Shown here: positions 44,699 to 56,986 of the stretch, in pieces
Position numbering within the stretch: position 1 is the first letter of the stretch
Layout of the letters: each line of letters opens with the position of its first letter
Assembly (NCBI GenBank): GCA_024195265.1
Contig: JAJLRJ010000010.1
Span: 2,221,981-2,285,980 of the forward strand
DNA length: 64,000 bases
Origin: Dendrophyllia cribrosa
Taxonomy: Eukaryota; Cnidaria; Anthozoa; Scleractinia; Dendrophylliidae
Direction of reading: 5' to 3'
Translations under genes and position numbers: made by a program
The notes under the pieces: generated by a model
What the model was told of the DNA's origin: nothing
Databases searched by the model: none
What the model saw: the letters and a program-made list of their open reading frames with translations, nothing else

Positions 44699-44730
<32 letters not shown>

Positions 44731-47700
44731 ACTTTATTTAAACTCGGTAAAATCATTCAGTATATAAAAAGTGACAATTATATCATTAAAAATATATATA
44801 CACTTCACTTACTGTTTTACAAGGTTGCCGAGTGGGAAACCGATGATTGAAATAGTCGGTTTATTTCCCTTTTAAATTGCCCTATTGACTTGATTGACAA
44901 GACTAATAGTACAAAATGCAGCCAAACCAATATCCACATGCATACATGCCAACTCTCCTGGATTATCTGGGAGTCTCCCGGATACGGAACGAATCTCCCG
45001 GTCTCCCGTACGGGTCACAAAATCTCCCGGATAAAAGCGACGTTGGATCTTTTCTCAAAATAGGCTAAGATTTTAACCCAAATTTTCCCAAACTCCAGAA
45101 AAAAGGCGGTCTTTCATCACATCTTAACTTCACAAACACTTTTTGGGTCTCAGGAATGCAGAAAATGGTACCTTTACAGGGTGAAGCCAAAAAAAACTTT
45201 CCCCCTTTGAATCTCACTACAGGGGGGGGGGGGGGCAATGGCAATGGCAATGGCAATGAATTGACAATGGCAAGCAAAAGCACACAGTCAAATGCCCCCT
45301 GCAGATGCCAAGGAGACACCCACATGTGCTTATAAGAGATAACCACTTGCCAGTTATCATTGTCCTTGCATTTTTTAACTCCACCTACATTTGGATAAGC
45401 TACAAATAAAAAATACCCTGTAAGAAACAATGCTGCAGATACACAATGCCATTCAATTCTAATTGATTATTGCAGAAACATGCATGTATTAACTGCTGAG
45501 TAACAAACAGTACAAAACCTCACCTATAACCTGCTGGACATAATATACAATCCCGAGCACCAGTGGTGTTACTATATGTTCCATTGGGACACGCTTGAGG
45601 AGCTTCCATTCCAACACTAGGACATCTAAAGCCTATGTCACAAAGCTTACAATCACTCAGTCCCTCCACATCAGAATAAGTACCATTCGCACAAAGAACA
45701 TATGTTGGCAGTCCATTATTTGGACAGTGAGCTCCTTTTTGACAAGAGGTGCATTTGATGCTCCCAGCTGGAGCATATGTGCCATTAAAGCATTCCACTG
45801 GTTTTGCTTTATCTTCACAACTAAAATTTAAAAGAAGAAATCTTTAGTACAAACAGATTATTTTTATTAGAAGGCAACAAGCACCATTTTTTAGAAGATA
45901 AAAAATGCTCAGAAAGTCCAGCTAAAACTTTGGGGAGGCAAATAGCTCCCTTAAAAATAATTGGAATTCAAAATTGAGCTTTTTCTTCAGCAGGTGAATT
46001 TTCAACTTACAAGATCTATAGTTACAGTGGAACCTCAACTTTGGGACACACCCATTAAGAGGACACTTCTCCTGGTCCCAGCTGGCAAAATGCTCATACA
46101 ATCTTTGTTAAGTGATTACCACCTTTTATTAAACTGACACCTCTATTAAACTGACACCTCTATTAAGGAGACACTTTTCCTTTTCCTGATGGTGTCCCCT
46201 TAACCCATTCACACCTGAGGATTTTTACGTTTTTGAGTGATTTTCTGCATGCACACGCCCCATAGGATTTCGTGACTTCATATTTGGAGTTACCATTGAA
46301 AGTGCTGCTGTTCTAAAACACTGAAGGCTCGAGTTTACTGGAAACGTCATTGTGACAATCTCATTTTGCTTGGTTGATTTGCAATAAAGGGTCCAATATG
46401 AATTATCTACGATTTTTGGTAAGTTCACAGCCATTTTTCATCTTTAGTAGCTGCCTGGTGAGCATCATTAAGCTTGGAGGTAGTTCAGAGTCCACTTCTC
46501 AATAAAGCGAGTTAGGTGTTGTACTTCGTTTATGAATTTGGCTCGTTGCTCGTTGCTCGTTGAACTGGAAAAATGGCCGCCTGGAAACGAAGTAGCTTTG
46601 GGACTCGACTCTGGATGAATTTCTCGACCTACCGCGGCATATTTTGGAAGTTGCGACCACAGGAGAACACAACATGCGCGAAATTTCGGCGGTGGGTCAG
46701 AGTGGCTGTGGACTTAGTATATATATGAAAATTGTGGAGGACGGAATGGGTGCTGTCCAAAAATCCGTTTATTTCCCAGCATGCAGTGCGGTGGTGATGT
46801 TGAAAATCGAGGCAAGGTGAGTATGCACTAGTATAAGAAGCTGTAGCTAGGCCCGAGCAACGAATAAGAGCAAAAAAATTCACTGCTAAGCTAGGACTAG
46901 GACTGAATTTTGCTGTAAATGTTGACTTTTGGGTTTGCCACGATGATTTGAATAAAAAAAACTAAAGGCAAAAACGTGATTTTTGTTGTTTTTCTATGAC
47001 GTTAAAAACGGTAATTTTTGTTATTGTCCAAATTCAAACGCTGATATTCTGCAAAAATCGCTGACTTTTTTGTGTTTATTGGGTATCTCAATTTGAAAGA
47101 TTTTCTAGTCAATGCTCACAACTGCTAGTTAAGGCAATGTTCGCACGATTGAGAAAGTTACAATTTTTTAAAGCAGTGGAGTCTTGTACGGGCGGTTACA
47201 GGCGGTTCAGGTGTCAATGGGTTAATCAAAAAATCTATTTTTCTTACAGTTGATAGTTTTGGCTCTTAAACCAGTCAAACAAAAAACCCTTAAGACTAGG
47301 AACATGTCATCACTATTTAATTTGAAAACAGGCATATGCATCAAGATCTGGGGGGGAGGGTACTAGTTGCTGGCCAATATTTAGTGCAAAGGTGAAAGTT
47401 GCATGAAAGCCAACTTCAAGGGGTGGTGATTTTCAAAACTAGACATAAGAGGTGGAGTTAGAACAGCTGGTGACAGTCAGTAGTCGAGGGTCAGTTCATC
47501 TTGGGTGATCGAGTTTGATACTATTGCCTATCACGTGACCTGGCCAACCCCAAACCTGGGACCTAACCCTAAGTTAGGCCTGGCCCTGAGCCAAGTTACA
47601 CCTTACCCTAGAAATTGTTCTAACCCTAGAATCTTAACACTAACCCTAGATTTGAACTATCCCTAACCCTAACTTTCGCCGGGGGGTGTCAAAAGCCCTG

Positions 47701-50700
47701 GTCACGTGACCTTTATTTTTCTTCATTAACCCATTCACACCTGAGGATTTTTACGTTTTTGAGTGATTTTCTGCATACACACGCCCCATAGGATTTCGTG
47801 ACTTCATACAGTTACAATAATAATTCTTTGTATGTGCTGGATATAAATATAAGGGTGTTTGATTAATTATTGAAGCAGTACCAGATTCACTAACAGTACA
47901 TTTAAGTACATCAAGTGCAAAATCTTCCACAGAAATATTTAAAGGGGTTCACATCAGTGAGTTGACTATTGACAGCAGCTACTGTCTCTTGAGCACCATT
48001 GACGATGCTTCTCAAAAATCACAGATTTCCACGATAGTAAATATAATGCATCAATGACAATTTATTTGTACATACCGACCAATGTACAAGGTGCTACAAT
48101 CTTCGACAATATTTTTGGGATATTCTTACTTTTCTTGTTACATACCCCCTCCCCCACCCCCCCCATCACAAGGTTGATTTTGCTGCTCAAAACTAATTTC
48201 CTCCAAAACAACATTGTCCAAGGGGGAGGGGGGGGGGGGGGGGGGGGTGATCATTTCTACTAACCCGCTGGCCGAAATGTTTTATAATTCTTGAAGAAAT
48301 AAAAGACGCTTTTATTGAGGTGTCCTAAAGACTTCTGTCAATGATCGTAGACTGTTGCAGTTCCGAACTGATTCATCTGCCAGTGCATTTAATGCATCAA
48401 GTGAAGCCTGTACCAGATGTACTAGATTGACAAGACTAATAGTACAAAATGCAGCCAAACCAATATCCACATGTGCTTATAAGAGATAACCACTTGCGAG
48501 TTATCATTATCCTTGCATTTTTTAACTCCACTTACATTTGGATAAGCTACAAATAAAAAATACCCTGTAAGAAACAATGCTGCAGATACACAATGCCATT
48601 AAATTCTAATTGATTATTGCAGAAACATGCATGTATTAACTGCTGAGTAACAAACAGTACAAAACCTCACCTATAACCTGCTGGACATAATATACAATCC
48701 CGAGCACCAGTGGTGTTACTATATGTTCCATTGGGACACGCTTGAGGAGCTTCCATTCCAACACTAGGACATCTAAAGCCTATGTCACAAAGCTTACAAT
48801 CACTCAGTCCCTCCACATCAGAATAAGTACCATTCGCACAAAGAACATATGTTGGCAGTCCATTATTTGGACAGTGAGCTCCTTTTTGACAAGAGGTGCA
48901 TTTGATGCTCCCAGCTGGAGCATATGTGCCATTAAAGCATTCCACTGGTTTTGCTTTATCTTCACAACTAAAATTTAAAAGAAGAAATCTTTAGTACAAA
49001 CAGATTCTTTTTATTAGAAGGCAACAAGCACCATTTTTTAGAAGATAAAAAATGCTCAGAAAGTCCAGCTAAAACTTTGGGGAGGCAAATAGCTCCCTTA
49101 AAAATTATTGGAATTCAAAATTGAGCTTTTTTTTCAGCAGGTGAATTTTCAACTTACAAGATCTATAGTTACAGTGGAACCTCAACTTTGGGACACACCC
49201 ATTAAGAGGACACTTCTCCTGGTCCCAGCTGGCAAAATGCTCATACAATCTTTGTTAAGTAATTACCACCTTTTATTAAACTGACACCTCTATTAAACTG
49301 ACACCTCTATTAAGGAGACACTTTTCCTTTTCCTGATGGTGTCCCCTTAACCCATTCACACCTGAGGATTTTTACGTTTTTGAGTGATTTTCTGCATACA
49401 CACGCCCCAAAGGATTTCGTGACTTCATATTTGGAGTTACCATTGAAAGTGCTGCTGTTCTAAAACACTGAAGGCTCGAGTTTACTGGAAACGTCATTGT
49501 GACAATCTCATTTTGCTTGGTTGATTTGCAATAAAGGGTCCAATATGAATTATCTACGATTTTTGGTAAGTTCACAGCCATTTTTCATCTTTAGTAGCTG
49601 CCTGGTGAGCATCTTTAAGCTTGGAGGTAGTTCAGAGTCCACTTCTCAATGAAGCGAGTTAGGTGTTGTACTTCGTTTATGAATTTGGCTCGTTGCTCGT
49701 TCGAACTGGAAAAATGGCCGCCTGGAAACGAAGTAGCTTTGGGACTCGACTCTGGATGAATTTCTCGACCTACCGCGGCATATTTTGGAAGTTGCGACCA
49801 CAGGAGAACACAACAAGCGCGAAATTTCGGCGGTGGGTCAGAGTGGCTGTGGACTTAGTATATATATGAAAATTGTGGAGGACGGAATGAGTGCTGTCCA
49901 AAAATCCGTTTATTTCCCAGCATGCAGTGCGGTGGTGATGTTGAAAATCGAGGCAAGGTGAGTATGCACTAGTATAAGAAGCTGTAGCTAGGCCCGAGCA
50001 ATGAATAAGAGCAAAAAAATTCACTGCTAAGCTAGGACTAGGACTGAATTTTGCTGTAAATGTTGACTTTTGGGTTTGCCACGATGATTTGAATACAAAA
50101 AACTAAGGGCAAAAACGTGATTTTTGTTGTTTTTCTATGACGTTAAAAACGGTAATTTTTGTTATTGTCCAAATTCAAACGCTGATATTCTGCAAAAATC
50201 GCTGACTTTTTTGTGTTTATTGGGTATCTCAATTTGAAAGACTTTCTAGTCAATGCTCACAACTGCTAGTTAAGGCAATGTTCGCACGATTGAGAAAGTT
50301 ACAATTTTTTAAAGCAGTGGAGTCTTGTACGGGCGGTTACAGGCGGTTCAGGTGTCAATGGGTTAATCAAAAAATCTATTTTTCTTACAGTTGATAGTTT
50401 TGGCACTAAACCAGTCAAACAAAAAACCCTTAAGACTAGGAACATGTCATCACTATTTAATTTGAAAACAGGCATATGCATCAAGATCTGGGGGGGAGGG
50501 TACTAGTTGCTGGCCAATATTTAGTGCAAAGGTGAAAGTTGCATGAAAGCCAACTTCAAGGGGTGGTGATTTTCAAAACTAGACATAAGAGGTGGAGTTA
50601 GAACAGCTGGTGACAGTCAGTAGTTGAGGGTCAGTTCATCTTGGGTGATCGAGTTTGATACTATTGCCTATCACGTGACCTGGCCAACCCCAAACCTGGG

Positions 50701-53700
50701 ACCTAACCCTAAGTTAGGCCTGGCCCTGAGCCAAGTTACACCTTACCCTAGAAATTGTTCTAACCCTAGAATCTTAACACTTTCCCTAGATTTGAACTAT
50801 CCCTAACCCTAACTTTCGCCAGGGGGTGTCAAAAGCCCTGGTCACGTGACCTTTATTTTTCTTCATTAACCCATTCACACCTGAGGATTTTTACGTTTTT
50901 GAGTGATTTTCTGCATACACACGCCCCATAGGATTTCGTGACTTCATACAGTTACAATAATAATTCTTTGTATGTGCTGGATATAAATATAAGGGTGTTT
51001 GATTAATTATTGAAGCAGTACCAGATTCACTTAACAGTACATTTAAGTACATCAAGTGCAAAATCTTCCACAGAAATATTTAAAGGGGTTCACATCAGTG
51101 AGTTGACTATTGACAGCAGCTACTGTCTCTTGAGCACCATTGACGATGCTTCTCAAAAATCACAGATTTCCACGATAGTAAATATAATGCATCAATGACA
51201 ATTTATTTGTACATACCGACCAATGTACAAGGTGCTACAATCTTCGACAATATTTTTGGGATATTCTTACTTTTCTTGTTACATACCCCCTCCCCCACCC
51301 CCCCCATCACAAGGTTGATTTTGCTGCTCAAAACTAATTTCCTCCAAAACAACATTGTCCAAGGGGGAGGGGAGGGGGGGGGGGGTGATCATTTCTACTA
51401 ACCCGCTGGCCGAAATGTTTTATAATTCTTGAAGAAATAAAAGACGCTTTTATTGAGGTGTCCTAAAGACTTCTGTCAATGATCGTAGACTGTTGCAGTT
51501 CCGAACTGATTCATCTGCCAGTGCATTTAATGCATCAAGTGAAGCCTGTACCAGATGTACCAGATGTACTAGATTGACAAGACTAATAGTACAAAATGCA
51601 GCCAAACCAATATCCACATGTGCGCTGGACGAACATATGGCACTTAACTGGTGCACTTGCTTTTGCTGGTTAATTCATAGTCGTTTATATTACTGTCAAA
51701 TAAAATATCTTAACACAGCAATATTTTGTAAGACCAGATTAATACTATGAAGATTATATATTTTTATCTCAATGAATGGACAGACAAATCATATAATTAT
51801 ATGTGCAGTGATCTGCAGTGCTGCAGAATTACAATCATGCGACAAATGAAACAGTAAGCACTGAACTGGCAATGGCAAGCAAAAGCACACAAATGCCCCC
51901 TGCAGATGCCAAGGAGACACCCACATGTGCTTATAAGAGATAACCACTTGCCAGTTATCATTGTCCTTGCATTTTTTAACTCCACCTACATTTGGATAAG
52001 CTACAAATAAAAAATACCCTGTAAGAAACAATGCTGCAGATACACAATGCCATTCAATTCTAATTGATTATTGCAGAAACATGCATGTATTAACTGCTGA
52101 GTAACAAACAGTACAAAACCTCACCTATAACCTGCTGGACATAATATACAATCCCGAGCACCAGTGGTGTTACTATATGTTCCATTGGGACACGCTTGAG
52201 GAGCTTCCATTCCAACACTAGGACATCTAAAGCCTATGTCACAAAGCTTACAATCACTCAGTCCCTCCACATCAGAATAAGTACCATTCGCACAAAGAAC
52301 ATATGTTGGCAGTCCATTATTTGGACAGTGAGCTCCTTTTTGACAAGAGGTGCATTTGATGCTCCCAGCTGGAGCATATGTGCCATTAAAGCATTCCACT
52401 GGTTTTGCTTTATCTTTACAACTAAAATTTAAAAGAAGAAATCTTTAGTACAAACAGATTCTTTTTATTAGAAGGCAACAAGCACCATTTTTTAGAAGAT
52501 AAAAAATGCTCAGAAAGTCCAGCTAAAACTTTGGGGAGGCAAATAGCTCCCTTAAAAATTATTGGAATTCAAAATTGAGCTTTTTTTTCAGCAGGTGAAT
52601 TTTCAACTTACAAGATCTATAGTTACAGTGGAACCTCAACTTTGGGACACACCCATTAAGAGGACACTTTTCCTGGTCCCAGCTGGCAAAATGCTCATAC
52701 AATCTTTGTTAAGTAATTACCACCTTTTATTAAACTGACACCTCTATTAAGGAGACACTTTTCCTTTTCCTGATGGTGTCCCCTTAATGGACGTCCCAAT
52801 GTATGTTGTGTAGTTCCAGAAAACATCCATACATACCCCATAGAAGGTCATTGGAAATTCCTAGGGGGAGGGGGGTCTTAAAAGCCAACATTTTAGAAGC
52901 GAAGTATGAAGCTAAACTGGAATTTCCTGGGGGCACGGGGAGTGCTAAACAAAAAACCTTCTGTGGGGGGAGTATGGATATTTTCTGGAACTGCACATTG
53001 AGTATCCTCTTGTCATGATAATAAGAATTTTTCCATGACAATGCTAGAAATCTTCTTACCTGTATCCAGCAGGGCAGAGGCTGCACAAAGCAGAGCCATT
53101 GAAGCTATAGGTTCCATTTTCACAAGGCACAGGAGATGCCGCAGGATCAGGGCATGTGAAACCTTCTGGGCACTGCAGGCATGCAGCAAGTCCCTCGGAG
53201 TCTGCATATGTTCCATTACGGCAGGGCACATGGGTTGACAGTTCAGCTGAAGGGCACTCAGATCCTAATGGACATTGGCGACATCCTGAGCTTCCACCCG
53301 GTCCATATGTTTTCTTAGGGCAGGGAACAGGGTCTGAGTCTTTGTTGAGACAGCTGGCAGATAAAAAAAGACAAATGAATTTCCTTGAACCCTTCATTTT
53401 TCAATAGTAAATGGTTTGAACCAAGTCATACCAATAGTCTGTCGAGTGTGATCCTCTGGGTTACCAGACAGTAGTGTAGTTTTCTAAGGAACTGTTGTTG
53501 TTTGCATTAAATGATGTTTAAACAGCCTGAATGAAAGTCAATTTCAGAGTCGTGTGAAGATAACCAGCTCAAGTTGTCGAAATATCAGTCAATGTCAACA
53601 ACAAAAGTTCTTTTCAGAAATACACTGACCCGGACGATTGTAATTATTTTGTAATTTTTCAGACAAATTCGAGTACATTTTGCACTCACACATAGCTCGT

Positions 53701-56700
53701 ATTGGGGATTACCCCCCACCCCACCCTGGACTTTGAAAGAATGCATAATATTTCAGATATTTTCGCACCTGAATCCTGGGGGACATACAGTACAGTTAGT
53801 GGCTCTGCCTTTACTGTAAGTTCCATTTTCACAGGCCACAGGAGACAGTGCTGGAGTTTGACAAATATAACCAGCAGGACATGCCAAACATTCAGACAAG
53901 GATGTCTGATTAGCGTATGATCCTGGTGCACAGGGCGTGTGGGTGGAGGAAGCATTAGATGGACAGTGAGAGCCAAGAGGACATGGTTGACATTCAAGGC
54001 TTCCTGATGGTGCAAAGCTTCCTGGTGAACATGGAACAGGATCAACTGATTTGTCAGCGCAGCTGTGGATGAATGTAATTTTAAGACCAAGTTAGTCCAA
54101 GTACAAGCTTACTAGTGACACCCCGTAGAGGTGTCATGGGTTTAGGTTTTTTTGTTTATCATTTATTTGCCAGACAAATACAAATTTATACAGGAAAAAG
54201 AGAGAACAATAGAAAGTATTTTGTAAACAATTCAAAGTGGTGAGGAAACCTTGAAGAAACTACAAAGCTTATGAACTGTAGGCTTCCTTTTCATTTCAGT
54301 ACCATTTATTAATTGATATTATTTAATCAATGAATTGGGCGAGTTTAATTAGCTACCTTGACAAAATATATACGTTTTTAATTTAGACTTGAAAATATAT
54401 AATTTATTGAAGTAGACTCAGACAAGTTACGTGGGAGGGAATTCCGAATCTTAGGACCTTGATAGAGGATTGTAAAGTGTTTAATATTTGTTCTACAGTG
54501 GTGAGATCGGTAGTCTGTAGCATATCATGTATTTAAAGAGTGAATATGTTGATTAGTAAAGAAAAGGTTATTAAAAGGGTTAGTTGATTGAGAATACTGG
54601 TTAACACATTGGACTAAAAAATCAGAGTTCAAGAGATCTCCTCACAAGCATTGCCTTCACTTTTATAAAGGAGTCCTCCAGGCATAAACCTAGTAGGTTT
54701 ATGCTTGGAGGACTCCCTTATCAAAGTGAAGGCAATGCTTGCGAGGACCAGAATCACTGCAACCAAATAAAATAAACCAATCAAAGACCAAAACAGTCCC
54801 TGCAACAAGCCTCTTGGAAACTGGTTGCAAGTGACTGGTCACAGGGACTAGTTGCCATGACAACCCACCTCACCTGGGCCAACCTTAACCCTTTCACTCC
54901 CAGAGTCAATTATGAAGACATGTACTGGTAGTCTGTTTTGCAAAATGTAATTGAAGGTTTTTCTGGAATTTTGTTGTTTGTCTCTCGGGAGTTAACTAAG
55001 TGATAGCTCACCTGTGTCCGCCTGGACATTCAATACAGTGTGTGGCTCCTGCTTTACTGTATGTCCCATTTGCGCACTCAACTGGACCCACAACTGGGTT
55101 CGGACACTTTGAACCAGCTGGGCACTCTGAACAGCTTGTGGCATTCTCAACAACAGAATATGAACCATTTGCACAAAGTTGGTGGTATGCAAGTTTTGCA
55201 GATGGACACTGCGAGCCAACAGGACAAGCATGGCAGTAGGTGCTACCTGCTGGCGCAAAACTTCCATTTCCACAAGGCAAAGGGTCATCTGACTTTACAG
55301 CGCAGCTGAAGAATTTCAAGGAGAGTTAGTTATGAGAACAATATAAATTGCACAATATTAATCCTTTCACTGCAAGAGTCAATAATGGAGACAAGTAGTG
55401 AACAGTCAAACCCCGCTTTATGGACACCCGCTAAATATGGACACCTGTTATTACAAACAGTTGTCTTGCTCCTGGCCAAATGCGCATACATTTCTCTAAA
55501 ATTTACCCCCTTAATACAGACACAAGTTAATACAGACAATGGTGAGTGTTTCCCATCCTGATTAAATCAATCTCATACAAGCATTAAAAATGTACAAAGT
55601 CAGTCAACTACACATATGCTATTAGTTTGTTAGTCATAACTTTTTAGTGTCTTAGATGAGGGGTTAGATGTGGTAATTTCTGCTACTGTATTTTTCCTTA
55701 AAAACAATGAAATATTTAAATTACATCATCCATGAGAACCTGCTTAATGCAGACACCCTGATACGAACAGTTTCTGGGATCCCTTTGGTATCCATATTAT
55801 TAACAGGGTTTCACTGTAGTTCTTATGCGCAAGTAGCATGGAGAGAGTGTGGAGTGCAAAAGACGGAGGGAAAGGATGTGCCTACAACCTTGCTACAGCT
55901 GGGGCTACCTTCCCCTCCCTCACGTGCACCTTGCTCACACAATTCCCCCTTCTCCTTCTCTTTCTAGCACCCTGATCCACGCAAGTTAATGCGAAGCCAA
56001 AGCAATCGCAGGATTACTTTTGACACTCAATTGAAAACCACTCTAATCAAGTAGCTATAAATATAAATATAAAACTTTATCAAATCTTCCAATCAGGGTT
56101 TTTCAGACCCAACGTACATAAACATATAAATACTTCATAAGGTAAGTGAAACATTAAATAAAAATATCTAAATGTTAAAATTATAATAATTAAAATTATG
56201 ATAAATTATAATAGCTATAGTTTAAATTACATACTCACCTATGACCTACTGGGCACACAGTGCAGGCGACTGTCCCACCCTTACTGAATGTCCCATCTGG
56301 ACAGTCCTCTGGAGCCTGATTTGGGTTTGGACACCTCTTACCAGCCGGGCAACTCTGACAGCTAGTTTGGTTGTTTCCATCCGTATACAGGTAAGTGCCA
56401 TTATGACAGGGAACATATTCTGAAAGCCCTGGTGTTAAGCACTGGGCTCCCTGTGGACAAGGCAGACACTCAAGGCTTCCTGATGGTGCATAGGTTCCAT
56501 TTTGACACTGAATGGGTTCTGCACTTGGATCAGCACAGCTATAAAAAGTAAAATCCACAAATTGAATTTAATTGAAAATTCACACTTAGTAAAATTAATA
56601 ATATGTTAAGTCTGATGGCTTTATGAAGAGGTAAATGATGCCAAAAATCAAAATTCAAGAAAAATTCAAAGTTTAATTTTGTAAAATACTGAAAACAAAT

Positions 56701-56949
56701 GGTGCTATGCCAAAGTACTGCCGAAGAGGTATCGTTTGAATGGTCACACCATAGGATTTTGTCAACAGACTCTAAAGTTAGAACTACACTGCATCTCCAT
56801 GTTATTTACTTTGGGATTGAAAGGGACTTGTCTGAAATCCAAGGGAGGTCATGTGATTGTAAGCAGCATCACCTGGGATTGAGTTGCTAGGAGATCACCA
56901 GACCTTCCCAAGATTGACAGACTGATTGACTGATTGACCGACTGATTGT

Positions 56950-56986
<37 letters not shown>

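Larger units (their letters stand above)
43765..47809 (-). repeat. Segmental tandem duplication, copy 1 (exon 13)
   Basis: Starts GTTACAATAATAATGCTTTG and continues colinear with copies 2 and 3, interrupted by the CATA microsatellite and the truncated ATGCCAAC element. It ends in the first 84 bases of element C fused to the start of copy 2. Confidence 0.85.
47810..50946 (-). repeat. Segmental tandem duplication, copy 2 (exon 12)
   Basis: A 3.14-kb unit nearly identical to copy 1 outside the insertions. It lacks 307 bases present in copy 3 between two CCACATGTGC direct repeats. Confidence 0.88.

Noticed and set aside
44299..44850. Long ORFs of repeated Tyr-Ile-His-Thr or Met-Tyr-Val-Cys on both strands
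   Set aside because: They are translations of the CATA microsatellite; a 4-base repeat without stops is open in several frames.
46629..46883. 84-codon minus-strand ORF within element C, repeated at 49,770-50,024
   Set aside because: Its conservation is explained by the recent segmental duplication; no recognisable domain and no splice support.
47553..47680. A true telomere
   Set aside because: CCCTAA units are few, interrupted, and repeated inside duplicated introns.
53686..54090. A 134-codon minus-strand ORF over exon 9 in another frame
   Set aside because: The frame with regular cysteines, matching phase and both splice sites is a different one; this is a shadow made possible by the stop-poor repeat sequence.
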